From contig CAMVOK010000023.1 of the NCBI GenBank assembly GCA_947169115.1, forward strand, positions 1 through 51,577: a DNA stretch of 51,577 nt. The letters run 5' to 3'. The notes beneath the pieces were generated by a model. It saw only the letters and a program-made list of their open reading frames with translations, did no database searches and was not told the origin of the DNA. The stretch comes from an uncultured Prevotellaceae bacterium. Its GTDB lineage: Bacteria > Bacteroidota > Bacteroidia > Bacteroidales > Bacteroidaceae. Shown here piece after piece: positions 34,853-43,996 of the stretch (positions are counted from its first letter, which is position 1; every line of letters starts with the position of its first letter). Both the position numbers and the translations under genes were made by a program.

Positions 34853-36444
34853 ATGCAAGCATGAATGAAACTCATAAAAAGAGGATGGGGATGCAGTACC
34901 GTCGAGCTGTACTCGGGATGGAACTGCGTACCGATGTACCAGCGGAGTATCGGGATTTCGACAATCTCCACAAGATCGGCAGCAGGATTGATACCCACAC
35001 ACTTCATGGCCGCGGCCTCATACTCTTCGCGGTATTTGTTGTTGAACTCGTAGCGATGTCTGTGCCTTTCCTTAATTATAGCCTTATCCCCGTAAGCCTC
35101 AAACACTTTGCTGTTTTCCACCAATTGACACTCGTAAGCACCCAGGCGCATCGTGCCGCCCATCTGTGTGATAGTCTTCTGCTCCTCCATCAGGTCGATG
35201 ACGTTATGGGCCGTCTGAACATCCATCTCAGTGCTATTCGCATCCTTGTAACCAAGTACATTTCGTGCAAACTCAATGACCATCATTTGCATGCCCAGAC
35301 AAATGCCGAAAGTGGGAATGTCGTGCGTGCGGGTGTATTCGGCAGCAAGAATCTTGCCTTCAATGCCGCGTGTGCCAAAGCCTGGGCAGATGACAATGCC
35401 CGTCATGCCGTCAAGCTGTTCGGCCACATTCTGACGAGTGATATGTTCACTATTGATGAAGTGCGTCCTTACCTTCCTATTATTATACGTGCCCGCGTGC
35501 GCGAGGCTTTCGAGGATACTCTTGTAGGCATCCTGAAGGTCGTACTTGCCCACCAATCCGATGTCGATAATCTCCGTCGCCTGTTTCCTGCATTCAAGGA
35601 AGTTGCGCCAAGGACCTAACTCCGGCGTCTCGCCGATCTCCACGCCCATCTTCTTCAAGATAATGGCATCGAGCCCTTGCCTTTGCATGTTCACGGGCAC
35701 CTCGTAGATACTGGGTAAATCTTGGCTCTGAATCACCGCCGAAACATCCACGTTACAGAAATGAGCCACCTTTGCCCGCAGGTCGTCGCCCAGTTCATGC
35801 TCCGTCCGCAGCACTAACACTTCGGGCTGGATGCCCAAACCCTGCAATTGCTTCACGCTCGTCTGCGTGGGTTTCGTCTTCAGTTCGCCCGCTGCAGCAA
35901 GATAGGGCACGTAGGTCAGATGTACATTCAGCGCCCTTTGTGGTCCCAACTCCCATCGCAACTGGCGGATGGCCTCGAGGAACGGTTGGCTTTCGATGTC
36001 ACCGATGGTACCGCCGATCTCGGTAATCACAAAGTCGAGCGGCTGCTTCGAGGCATTGAGCAAGATGCGACGCTTAATCTCGTCCGTGATATGAGGCACC
36101 ACCTGAATGGTCTTCCCCAGATAGTCGCCCCGACGCTCGCGCTCAATCACGCTCAAGTAGATGCGTCCCGTCGTCACGCTGTTGTCGCGCGTGGTCTCGA
36201 TGCCTGTAAAGCGTTCGTAGTGACCCAGGTCGAGATCAGTCTCCATTCCGTCCGCCGTCACATAGCACTCGCCGTGCTCATACGGGTTCAATGTTCCCGG
36301 GTCGATGTTTATATAGGGGTCGAACTTCTGAATCGTTATCCTATACCCTCTCGCCTGTAACAATTTGCCAAGCGATGCCGAGACAATACCTTTCCCTAAC
36401 GAAGAGGCCACGCCGCCCGTGATAAAGATGTACTTTGTTTCCAT
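34840..36444 (-). CDS. pyrG: CTP synthase
   Basis: A 534-residue enzyme converting UTP to CTP with glutamine nitrogen. The synthetase domain opens with KYIFITGGVASSLGKG (P-loop) and has ITEIGGTIGDIES. The class I glutaminase domain carries the nucleophile Cys in FGICLGMQMM and the His-Glu pair in TQFHPEYSS. Length is normal and it contains no insertion. The extreme C-terminus (ACISNS) is written by the adjacent 7-bp array and differs from typical tails. Confidence 0.96.
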   Translation of the reverse strand: METKYIFITGGVASSLGKGIVSASLGKLLQARGYRITIQKFDPYINIDPGTLNPYEHGECYVTADGMETDLDLGHYERFTGIETTRDNSVTTGRIYLSVIERERRGDYLGKTIQVVPHITDEIKRRILLNASKQPLDFVITEIGGTIGDIESQPFLEAIRQLRWELGPQRALNVHLTYVPYLAAAGELKTKPTQTSVKQLQGLGIQPEVLVLRTEHELGDDLRAKVAHFCNVDVSAVIQSQDLPSIYEVPVNMQRQGLDAIILKKMGVEIGETPELGPWRNFLECRKQATEIIDIGLVGKYDLQDAYKSILESLAHAGTYNNRKVRTHFINSEHITRQNVAEQLDGMTGIVICPGFGTRGIEGKILAAEYTRTHDIPTFGICLGMQMMVIEFARNVLGYKDANSTEMDVQTAHNVIDLMEEQKTITQMGGTMRLGAYECQLVENSKVFEAYGDKAIIKERHRHRYEFNNKYREEYEAAAMKCVGINPAADLVEIVEIPILRWYIGTQFHPEYSSTVLHPHPLFMSFIHACISNS

Positions 36445-36478
36445 GTTATATTATAAAGATAAATGTCCACATCAAAGT

Positions 36479-37192
36479 TTACTGCTTGAAGAAAAACGAC
36501 ACACCACACAAAAGATAAAACTTTTGTGAATTTGGATTCGTTGTCACCCCCACAAAAACAGGCAACTGATATTTCTTTTTGATTTCGAAATTCTTCGTAG
36601 CACGTAAGGATACATTCGTGACCGCGAAATGGCTTGTTCCATAAAGTGTTGTTCGCCAAGGAACAATACCAGCTGAGACTTTCCAATCGAGGCCTCCAAG
36701 ACGGAAAGGAGCTGCTAACTCAAAATAGGTGGAATAGGCACGCTTACCATCCTTGTTAAGACCGTCATCGCCGGCAAAATAGGTGTACCATGTGGCCGAC
36801 AGGAAACCAAAGTCATAGTCTACAAAGCCTTCAAAGATGTGAGTGGTCTTTTTGTTCTTGTATTGAAAGTAATGGCCCACAGAGAACCAATAGTCGGTAA
36901 TACCTATATTAAATCCCTTATAGCCATAATTCAGCGTAAAATCCAGTTCCTTGGTGTCGTGGGCATCAGCGATACCAACACTGCCCCATGCCATCAGCCC
37001 CAGCCCTTTATAGCCGACTGCCAATGTGGGTTGCAGACTAACATTACCGAGATCCTGTCCGCGCCAAATGTATTGATTCACCAAATCGAGACCAAGCGTA
37101 GCAGAAACTTTCTCTTTCTCTATCGTTTCGTCTTGTGCCGACGCGGTGGTCAGGCTGGCCGCTGCAACGATTATGATGAAAAATCTTTTCAT
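36479..37192 (-). CDS. Putative porin (TorF/Gcw_chp-like) of the ammonium-uptake operon
   Basis: A 237-residue outer-membrane protein with a signal peptide (1-19, ...TASAQ). Amphipathic strands (LGLDLVNQYIWRGQDLG, LQPTLAVGYKGLGLMAW) and a terminal aromatic pattern (CGVSFFFK) fit the TorF/Gcw_chp family. ATG 37192 is chosen because upstream codons lack signal-peptide character. It lies 13 bp after amtB, which suggests it helps ammonium or another nitrogen source across the outer membrane (inference from context). Confidence 0.75.
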   Translation of the reverse strand: MKRFFIIIVAAASLTTASAQDETIEKEKVSATLGLDLVNQYIWRGQDLGNVSLQPTLAVGYKGLGLMAWGSVGIADAHDTKELDFTLNYGYKGFNIGITDYWFSVGHYFQYKNKKTTHIFEGFVDYDFGFLSATWYTYFAGDDGLNKDGKRAYSTYFELAAPFRLGGLDWKVSAGIVPWRTTLYGTSHFAVTNVSLRATKNFEIKKKYQLPVFVGVTTNPNSQKFYLLCGVSFFFKQ

Positions 37193-37205
37193 AGCGCTAA
37201 TAAAT

Positions 37206-38459
37206 TCAATTGTAACACGTTTCCCCATGTTCGTAAATGTCTAATCCTTCGTCTTCGATGCGGGAAGGAACGCGAAGTCCATGCAGTTTCTTGATGCCGT
37301 AGAAAAGCAATAAACCGCAAGCAGCAGCCCAGAGGTCGATGACAAGAATGCCGAATAATTGTGCTCCGAAGAATCCCCAACCATATCCATAAAGGGCCCC
37401 GTTTGACGTGGAGAGCAGACCTGTCAGCAGTGTTCCAAGGATACCACAAACGCCATGTACGGAAGATGCGCCAACGGGGTCGTCGATATGCAGGAAATGG
37501 TCGATAAACTCGATGGAGAATACGAGTACCGTTCCGCAAACAAGGCCGATGACAACAGCTCCCACAGGGGAAACGATGTCGCAACCTGCCGTAATACCCA
37601 CCAGTCCCGCTAACACGCCGTTGAGCGTCAAGGAGAACGAGGGTTTCTTGTACTTCAGCCATGTGAGGAACATAGTGGCCACACCACCGGCCGCAGCTGA
37701 AAGGTTGGTAGTTAGAAATACATGACTTATGGCTATGCGGTTTACCTCACCGCTGGCTGCCAACTGCGAGCCAGGATTAAACCCAAACCAGCCCATCCAA
37801 AGGATGAATACGCCTAGTGCAGCTATCGTTAGATTATGACCAGGTATGGCTCTACTGCTTCCGTCCTTAGCATATTTACCTCGACGGGCACCAAGGGCTA
37901 TGGCACCGATGAACGCCAATACGCCACCTACACTATGCACGATAGCAGAACCAGCGAAGTCGTGGAAAACATGGCCAAAAATCTGCATCATGAAACCGTC
38001 AGCGGCATCGTTACAGAGCCAGCCGCCACCCCATGTCCAGTGGCCCTCGATGGGATAGATGAACAAGGAAATGATGGCACTGTAGATAACGTACATCGAA
38101 AACTTAGTTCGCTCAGCCATAGCACCACTGACAATCGTAGCGGAGGTGGCACAGAAGACAGTTTCGAAAATCAAGAAGCCCTCAACAGGCAGACTCCCAT
38201 TGTAGAAATTCAGGTTACCCCAGTTGGGCATCCCAATAAAACCTGCACCGTTTGAGCCAAACATAAAACCAAAACCCACGAACCAGAACAGCAATGAGCC
38301 GAACATAAAGTCCACAAAGTTCTTGAAAAGGATGTTAACCGTATTCTTGCCACGTGTAAAACCAGCCTCACATAAGGCAAAACCTGGTTGCATGAAGAAG
38401 ACCAACATGGTAGCCAACAACATCCATACAGTATCTAATGAAAGTGCTATATCGTTCAT
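37206..38459 (-). CDS. amtB: Ammonium transporter
   Basis: A 417-residue Amt channel with eleven hydrophobic segments. Diagnostic are MQPGFALCEAGFTRGKN at the N-terminus, the HDFAGSAIVHSVGG segment carrying the first pore His and the HGVCGILGTLLTG segment carrying the second. The cytoplasmic tail (DEGLDIYEHGE) is the P-II docking region. The gene follows glnK by 24 bp, the classic glnK-amtB pair in which GlnK plugs the channel when nitrogen is plentiful. Confidence 0.95.
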   Translation of the reverse strand: MNDIALSLDTVWMLLATMLVFFMQPGFALCEAGFTRGKNTVNILFKNFVDFMFGSLLFWFVGFGFMFGSNGAGFIGMPNWGNLNFYNGSLPVEGFLIFETVFCATSATIVSGAMAERTKFSMYVIYSAIISLFIYPIEGHWTWGGGWLCNDAADGFMMQIFGHVFHDFAGSAIVHSVGGVLAFIGAIALGARRGKYAKDGSSRAIPGHNLTIAALGVFILWMGWFGFNPGSQLAASGEVNRIAISHVFLTTNLSAAAGGVATMFLTWLKYKKPSFSLTLNGVLAGLVGITAGCDIVSPVGAVVIGLVCGTVLVFSIEFIDHFLHIDDPVGASSVHGVCGILGTLLTGLLSTSNGALYGYGWGFFGAQLFGILVIDLWAAACGLLLFYGIKKLHGLRVPSRIEDEGLDIYEHGETCYN

Positions 38460-38483
38460 AATAGTGATTCTTTAGTGTAACCT

Positions 38484-38831
38484 TTATTTTTTATCTCTTA
38501 GAACTGTGTCGCCGTGTTCGCCCGTGCGGATGCTCCAGACATCAATCATATCGCTGACGAAAATGCGGCCGTCGCCTACCTCGCCCGTGTGGGCAGTTTC
38601 AATAATCACCCGAACTGTGGGCTGAACAAACTGGTCACGGCATACGATTGTTAATGCCACACGCTCAATGACATCTGTTGAATACTGCACACCACGATAG
38701 ATGCGTTCTTGTCGGCTCTGTCCAATTCCGTGTACGTCGTGGTACTCAAACCAGTCGATGTCAGAACTGAGCAATGCCTCTTTCACATCCTCAAACTTAG
38801 TCTTACGGATGATTGCTTCAATCTTTTTCAT
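38484..38831 (-). CDS. glnK: P-II family nitrogen regulator
   Basis: A 115-residue trimeric P-II signal protein sensing ATP/ADP and 2-oxoglutarate. Motifs: MKKIEAIIRKTKFEDVKEAL, the T-loop with RIYRGVQY (the position of the modifiable Tyr is kept) and the C-terminal TGEVGDGRIFV loop. The T-loop start (YHDVHGIGQSRQER) differs from the proteobacterial KGHTELYRG sequence, as usual in Bacteroidetes. First gene of the leftward nitrogen operon. A TACTTTTG box at 38895-38888 lies 57 bp upstream. Confidence 0.95.
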   Translation of the reverse strand: MKKIEAIIRKTKFEDVKEALLSSDIDWFEYHDVHGIGQSRQERIYRGVQYSTDVIERVALTIVCRDQFVQPTVRVIIETAHTGEVGDGRIFVSDMIDVWSIRTGEHGDTVLRDKK

Positions 38832-38887
38832 ACCTTAAATATATTTTAATGAGCGTCCTATTTCTTCTTATTGCATAAATTTGTTGA

Positions 38888-38895
38888 CAAAAGTA
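38888..38895 (-). promoter_or_regulatory. -7 box of glnK
   Basis: TACTTTTG on the minus strand. It overlaps the first TACATCATTTTA repeat by two bases. No matching -33 box at 19-20 bp, which would fit activator dependence. Confidence 0.5.
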
Positions 38896-38925
38896 CATCA
38901 TTTTACAACATATTACATCATTTTA
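38894..38925. promoter_or_regulatory. Direct repeat TACATCATTTTA x2, possible operator
   Basis: Identical 12-mers at 38894-38905 and 38914-38925, 20 bp apart (about two helical turns), next to the glnK -7 box. Confidence 0.45.
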
Positions 38926-38999
38926 TCGTAAATATCTTATATTTTATTGACATAAATCAAGAAATAAACACTTTTATGCTTAAAAAATATCATTCTTAC

Positions 39000-39029
39000 T
39001 TGCAAGTACTATCCAAATGCTTAACTTTG
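39000..39029 (+). promoter_or_regulatory. Promoter of gltB
   Basis: TTG (39000-39002), 19-bp spacer, TAACTTTG (39022-39029), 63 bp before the gltB start. Confidence 0.65.
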
Positions 39030-39092
39030 TATCGTCAAAACGACAAAATGTCAGAATTTTTATCTATAATCTAACATAATAACACGCTGGAC

Positions 39093-42000
39093 ATGAAACA
39101 AGGACTTTATAACGAGGCTTACGAGCACGATGCTTGCGGTGTCGGTATGGTGGTCAATATCCATGGAGGAAAAAGCCACGATTTGGTCGATAATGCGCTG
39201 AAGGTGTTGGAGAACATGGAACATCGCGGTGCCGAGACGCGCGACAAGACGGGTGACGGTGCAGGTATCTTGGTACAAATACCCCATGAGTTTATCCTGC
39301 TTCAGGGGATTCCCGTACCCGAAAAGGGTAAATACGGGACGGGGCTGGTTTTCCTCCCAAAAGACGAAGAGCGGCAGAACAGCATCCTAAATGTGATGAT
39401 AGAAGAGATTGAACGCGAGGGACTGACACTGATGCACCTGCGCACCGTGCCGACTTGCCCTGAAGTCCTGGGTATGGGTGCCCGTGAAGTGGAACCAGCC
39501 ATCAAGCAGATGTTTGTAAAAAGAAGCCTCACCCCCGGCCCCTCTCCAAGAGGCGAGGGGAACTTTAAGAGGGAGGGGAGTGATTACAACCCTGTCGAAG
39601 AAGAAAAAGCGTTTGAGCGTACATTATATATAATAAGGAAGAGAATCGAGAATAGAGTTGCGGAATTAGCAAAGGCATCTACTCCCCTCGCCTCTGGGAG
39701 AGGGGTTGGGGGTGAGGCTGTTGATGACTTCTACATCTGTTCTCTTTCCACAAAGAATATTATCTACAAAGGTATGCTGACCAGCGGACAACTGCGCCGC
39801 TACTTCCCCGACCTGTCAAATCCCTACTTCACGAGCGGTTTGGCATTAGTACATTCAAGATTCTCTACAAATACATTCCCGAAGTGGAAACTGGCACAGC
39901 CCTTCCGTCTGCTGGCTCACAATGGTGAGATTAACACCATCCGAGGCAATCGTGGATGGATGAAAGCGCGAGAGAGCGTACTGAACAGTGAGGCACTGGG
40001 CAACATCAAAGACATCCGCCCCATCGTACAGGAGGGAATGAGCGACTCAGCCAGCCTCGACAACGTGTTTGAGTTCCTTATCATGAGTGGACTTTCGTTG
40101 CCACAGGCGATGGCCATCCTTGTACCCGAAAGTTTCAACGACAAGAATCCGATTAGCGAGGATTTGAAAGCGTTCTATGAGTATCATTCCATCCTGATGG
40201 AACCATGGGACGGCCCTGCTGCGCTTCTGTTCTCAGACGGTCGATACGCTGGAGGTATGCTCGACCGAAATGGCCTACGCCCCAGTCGCTACACAATTAC
40301 AAAGCAAGGTATGATGGTGGTGGCTTCGGAAGTAGGTGTAATGGACTTCGAACCAAGCGATGTGGTAAGCAAGGGACGTTTGCAGCCAGGAAAGATTCTA
40401 CTCATCGACACGCAGGAGGGCAAGATTTACTACGATGGTGAGATCAAGGAAAAACTTGCCAAGGAACATCCCTACCGCGAATGGCTCTCTACCAATCGTA
40501 TCCAGTTAGAAAAACTGAAAAGCGGTCGTCATGTGGAGAACTCGGTAGAGAACTATGAACGTAAACTGCTCAACTTCGGCTTTGGGAAAGAAGATATTGA
40601 CAAGACCATTATCCCTATGGCCACTGCAGGTCAAGAACCTGTAGCAGCAATGGGCAATGACACTCCGTTGGCCGTCATCAGCGACCGTCCACAAATCTTG
40701 TTCAACTACTTCCGTCAGCAATTTGCACAAGTGACAAACCCTGCCATCGACCCCATCCGCGAAGAATTGGTTATGTCGCTGACAGAATACATCGGTGCCG
40801 TAGGCACTAACATCCTGACGCCCGATGCATCGAACTGCAAAATGGTACGTCTGCCACAGCCCGTACTAACCAACACACAACTTGACATATTGTGTAATAT
40901 AAGGTATAAGGGCTTTAACACGAAGAAACTGGCGATGACATTCAGTCTCACCCCCAGCCCCACTCCAAGGGGAGAAGGGAGTGATTACATTCAGGCCGGA
41001 AAGGACCTTCGCAACGCCCTTGAGAAACTTTGCAAGGATGCAGAGAACGCCGTGGACGATGGTTACAACTATATCATACTTACGGATAAGGTTGAACTCC
41101 TCCCCCAAGGGGAAGGTCGGGAGGAAACCTTCTACATTCCAAGTTTGCTGGCTGTCTCAGCCGTTCACCACTATCTAATCAGCGTTGGTAAGCGAGTACA
41201 GACCGCCCTCATAGTGGAGAGTGGTGAGATTCGCGAGGTAATGCATGCAGCATTGCTATTGGGCTATGGAGCAAGTGCCATCTGCCCCTACATGACATTT
41301 GCCGTGCTCGACGACCTTGTGAAGAAACACAAGATACAGGAAGAGTATGCCACTGCAGAGAAGAACTATATCAAGGCCGTAGATAAGGGATTGAAGAAGA
41401 TTATGTCGAAGATGGGCATCTCCACCATTCGCTCATATCGTGGCGCAAAGATATTTGAAAGTATCGGACTTAGTTCGGACTTACTTCGGAGGTACTTCGG
41501 CACTGAGACCAGCACCATTGGAGGTATCGGACTGAAGGAAATCGCCCGCGATGCCATCCGTCTGCACAAGGAAAGCCTCACCCCCAACTCCGGCCTCACC
41601 CCTAACCCCTCTCCCAGAGGCGAGGGGAACTTTAATGGCGAGGGGAGTGGTTACCTACCCAACAACGGACAGTTCTCGTGGAGAAAGGATGGTATCAAGC
41701 ACGCCTGGAACCCCGAGACAATTGCTAAACTGCAGATAGCCTGCCGTCTGGGTTCTTACGAGAAGTTCAAGGAATGGGCAAAGGCGGTGGATGAAAAGGA
41801 AAGCCCCATTTTCCTGCGCGACTTTCTTACCTTTAAGAAGGTATCTACTCCCCTCGCCTCTGGGAGAGGGGGTGAGGCTCCTACTCCCCTTGACGAGGTA
41901 GAACCTGTTGAAAGCATTGTACGACATTTCGTCACAGGAGCCATGTCGTTTGGTGCGCTTAGCATCGAGGCCCACGAGGCTTTGGCACTGGCCATGAACA

Positions 42001-43928
42001 AACTCGGCACACGCTCGAACACAGGTGAGGGCGGTGAGGACAATGCCCGTTATCACTCGGATGTGGATGGTGTGAGCCTCAGCAGCAAGACCAAGCAGAT
42101 TGCCAGCGGACGTTTCGGTGTGACGGCCGAATACCTTGTGAATGCCGAGGAGATACAGATTAAAGTTGCCCAGGGAGCCAAACCTGGTGAGGGCGGTCAG
42201 TTACCTGGTTTCAAGGTCAACAAGATTATCGCCAAGACACGCAACGCCATCCCTGGCATCTCGCTCATATCCCCCCCACCCCATCACGACATCTATAGCA
42301 TCGAAGACCTTGCCCAGCTTATCTTCGACCTCAAGAACATTAACCCCACCGCTGCCGTCAGCGTGAAGCTTGTGGCAGAAAGCGGTGTGGGAACCATTGC
42401 CGCCGGCGTAGCAAAAGCCAAAGCAGACCTCATCGTCATCAGCGGATCAGAGGGCGGCACGGGAGCCAGTCCGGCATCGTCGATGCGATTTGCCGGTGTC
42501 TCCCCAGAGATAGGTTTGGCAGAGACACAGCAGACACTTGTCATAAACGGCCTGAGAAACCAGGTTCGCTTACAAACCGATGGTCAGTTGAAGACCGCCA
42601 AGGATGTGATTATCATGGCTCTACTTGGTGCCGACGAGTTCTCGTTTGGTACACTGCCCCTCATCGTACTGGGCTGTGTAATGATGCGCAAATGCAACAC
42701 CAACACTTGTCCTGTAGGAGTAGCCACTCAAGACGAACGTCTGCGTCAGCGTTTCATGGGACGAGCTGAATATGTGGTGAACTTCTTTACCTTCCTTGCT
42801 CAACAAGTGCGCGAATATCTCTCTGAGATGGGTGTTCACGGTCTTAAGGACATCATCGGTCACACCGAACTCATCGAAGCCACAGTGCCCGTCGCTTCTC
42901 CGACGGAATTTGGCGCCGAGAAGTGGCGCACCATCGACTTTGCCCGACTGCTACATAGACCTGACACAGACAAGGTTGCGATTAAGCGAGAGCAGAACCA
43001 AGCCCGTTTGGATTCAGCCGAGCGTGAGCAAGCTCGACCAGAGGTCAAAGCTCTTTGCTGGGATCGCGGTCAATATACGAAGGTCTGTGATGTAAAGGAC
43101 GAAGACATCATCCGCGCTGCTGCACCCGCAATTGAGCATGGAGAGGAAGTAAGCCTCGATTATGCCATTCGCAATACCGACCGCGCTGTGGGAACCATGC
43201 TCTCTGGCGTCATTGCAAAGAAGTATGGCGAGGAAGGTTTGCCCGACGGCACCATCCGTCTCAAGTTCAAGGGTTCTGCAGGTCAGTCCTTCGGTGCCTT
43301 TGCCGTGCGTGGCCTCGACATTCGCTTGGAAGGCGAGACCAACGACTACTTCGGCAAGGGACTATCAGGCGGACGCATCAGCATCTTGCCACCTGCACGA
43401 AGGAATGACGACTTCGTGGCAGAAGACAACATCATCGCAGGAAATACGGGCTTATATGGTGCCACAAGCGGAGAACTGTATGTAAATGGTCAAGTCGGCG
43501 AACGCTTTGCCGTGCGCAACTCGGGAGCCATTGCTGTTGTTGAAGGTGCTGGCGACCACTGCTGCGAATACATGACTGGCGGTCGTGTCGTTGTACTCGG
43601 AAAGACGGGGCGCAACTTTGCTGCCGGAATGTCAGGCGGTGTTGCCTATGTCTATGACAAAGACCATACGTTCGACTATTTCTGCAACATGGACATGGTG
43701 GAAATCAACCTCGTCGAAGAGGCGACGCACCGAAAGGAACTCCTCGAACTCGTTCGCCGTCACTACCTCCACACGGGCAGTCCGCTTGCCGGTCGTATGC
43801 TCGATGATTGGAACCGCTACGTTGAAGACTTCATCCAAGTTGTCCCCATTGAGTACAAGCGCGTGTTGGAAGAAGAAAAGATGCAGGAACTACAACGTAA
43901 GATTGCCGACATGCAACGAGACTATTAG
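39093..43928 (+). CDS. gltB: Glutamate synthase large subunit with seven repeat-derived insertions
   Basis: A 1611-residue enzyme, about 100 longer than usual. The Ntn glutaminase starts at Cys15 (DACGVGMV) after a 14-residue propeptide; the central and FMN domains follow (GAMSFGALSIEAHEALA, GEGGEDNARY); CNTNTCPVG carries the 3Fe-4S cysteines; the GltB_3 beta-helix ends the protein. Inserts: about 145-165 and 196-209, 618-632 and 669-678, 828-854 and 918-929 (G/C-rich element in opposite orientations), and 1295-1319 (25-residue element shared with glnN). All keep the frame and fall between conserved blocks. The undisturbed active-site motifs suggest the enzyme works. Confidence 0.95.
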   Translation: MKQGLYNEAYEHDACGVGMVVNIHGGKSHDLVDNALKVLENMEHRGAETRDKTGDGAGILVQIPHEFILLQGIPVPEKGKYGTGLVFLPKDEERQNSILNVMIEEIEREGLTLMHLRTVPTCPEVLGMGAREVEPAIKQMFVKRSLTPGPSPRGEGNFKREGSDYNPVEEEKAFERTLYIIRKRIENRVAELAKASTPLASGRGVGGEAVDDFYICSLSTKNIIYKGMLTSGQLRRYFPDLSNPYFTSGLALVHSRFSTNTFPKWKLAQPFRLLAHNGEINTIRGNRGWMKARESVLNSEALGNIKDIRPIVQEGMSDSASLDNVFEFLIMSGLSLPQAMAILVPESFNDKNPISEDLKAFYEYHSILMEPWDGPAALLFSDGRYAGGMLDRNGLRPSRYTITKQGMMVVASEVGVMDFEPSDVVSKGRLQPGKILLIDTQEGKIYYDGEIKEKLAKEHPYREWLSTNRIQLEKLKSGRHVENSVENYERKLLNFGFGKEDIDKTIIPMATAGQEPVAAMGNDTPLAVISDRPQILFNYFRQQFAQVTNPAIDPIREELVMSLTEYIGAVGTNILTPDASNCKMVRLPQPVLTNTQLDILCNIRYKGFNTKKLAMTFSLTPSPTPRGEGSDYIQAGKDLRNALEKLCKDAENAVDDGYNYIILTDKVELLPQGEGREETFYIPSLLAVSAVHHYLISVGKRVQTALIVESGEIREVMHAALLLGYGASAICPYMTFAVLDDLVKKHKIQEEYATAEKNYIKAVDKGLKKIMSKMGISTIRSYRGAKIFESIGLSSDLLRRYFGTETSTIGGIGLKEIARDAIRLHKESLTPNSGLTPNPSPRGEGNFNGEGSGYLPNNGQFSWRKDGIKHAWNPETIAKLQIACRLGSYEKFKEWAKAVDEKESPIFLRDFLTFKKVSTPLASGRGGEAPTPLDEVEPVESIVRHFVTGAMSFGALSIEAHEALALAMNKLGTRSNTGEGGEDNARYHSDVDGVSLSSKTKQIASGRFGVTAEYLVNAEEIQIKVAQGAKPGEGGQLPGFKVNKIIAKTRNAIPGISLISPPPHHDIYSIEDLAQLIFDLKNINPTAAVSVKLVAESGVGTIAAGVAKAKADLIVISGSEGGTGASPASSMRFAGVSPEIGLAETQQTLVINGLRNQVRLQTDGQLKTAKDVIIMALLGADEFSFGTLPLIVLGCVMMRKCNTNTCPVGVATQDERLRQRFMGRAEYVVNFFTFLAQQVREYLSEMGVHGLKDIIGHTELIEATVPVASPTEFGAEKWRTIDFARLLHRPDTDKVAIKREQNQARLDSAEREQARPEVKALCWDRGQYTKVCDVKDEDIIRAAAPAIEHGEEVSLDYAIRNTDRAVGTMLSGVIAKKYGEEGLPDGTIRLKFKGSAGQSFGAFAVRGLDIRLEGETNDYFGKGLSGGRISILPPARRNDDFVAEDNIIAGNTGLYGATSGELYVNGQVGERFAVRNSGAIAVVEGAGDHCCEYMTGGRVVVLGKTGRNFAAGMSGGVAYVYDKDHTFDYFCNMDMVEINLVEEATHRKELLELVRRHYLHTGSPLAGRMLDDWNRYVEDFIQVVPIEYKRVLEEEKMQELQRKIADMQRDY
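39525..39586 (-). repeat. G/C-rich element A1 in gltB (LTP orientation)
   Basis: Encodes SLTPGPSPRGEGNF. Core cctctccaagaggcgagggg. Forms an inverted pair with A2, 92 bp away. Confidence 0.85.
39679..39719 (+). repeat. G/C-rich element A2 in gltB (TPL orientation)
   Basis: Encodes STPLASGRGVGGEA. Its complement matches A1 closely (agcctcaccccc... and ...gaggcgagggga). Confidence 0.85.
40944..40987 (-). repeat. G/C-rich element B1 in gltB (LTP orientation)
   Basis: Encodes SLTPSPTPRGEGSDY. Shares agtctcacccccagcccc and the agtgatta end with A1. Confidence 0.8.
41097..41125 (+). repeat. G/C-rich element B2 in gltB (TPL-like, short)
   Basis: ctcctcccccaaggggaagg then tcgggagga, encoding LLPQGEGREE. 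Shorter and more divergent than A2 and C2; 109 bp from B1. Confidence 0.6.
41574..41653 (-). repeat. G/C-rich element C1 in gltB (LTP orientation, extended)
   Basis: Encodes SLTPNSGLTPNPSPRGEGNF and more. It contains a partial duplication of the cctcacccc end, so two insertion events or an internal duplication occurred. Confidence 0.85.
41845..41879 (+). repeat. G/C-rich element C2 in gltB (TPL orientation)
   Basis: Encodes STPLASGRGGEA. The first 23 bases equal those of A2. A partial second copy (ctactcccctt) follows at 41881-41891. Confidence 0.85.
42975..43048 (+). repeat. 74-bp in-frame element in gltB, 25 codons
   Basis: Encodes VAIKREQNQARLDSAEREQA and the following residues RPEVK. 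It aligns without gaps to 47922-47995 in glnN, with invariant gcgagagcagaa and gccgagc blocks, in the same reading frame. Confidence 0.88.
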
Positions 43929-43968
43929 GCCCCACCCCTTACCCTCCCCTGTAAGGAGGGGGTAATTA
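43929..43968 (-). repeat. G/C-rich element between gltB and gltD (LTP orientation)
   Basis: It starts directly after the gltB stop: gccccaccccttaccctccc followed by ctgtaaggagggggtaatta. Inverted pair with the copy at 44024-44065. Confidence 0.75.
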
Positions 43969-43996
43969 CCAATAAGAACCAGAAAACAATAATAAA

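Larger units (their letters stand above)
38832..39092. promoter_or_regulatory. Divergent control region of the two nitrogen operons
   Basis: It drives glnK-amtB to the left and gltB to the right. It contains the glnK -7 box (38895-38888), two TACATCATTTTA repeats 20 bp apart, an AT-rich centre and the gltB promoter. No coding sequence. A nitrogen-responsive regulator binding here is an inference. Confidence 0.6.
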
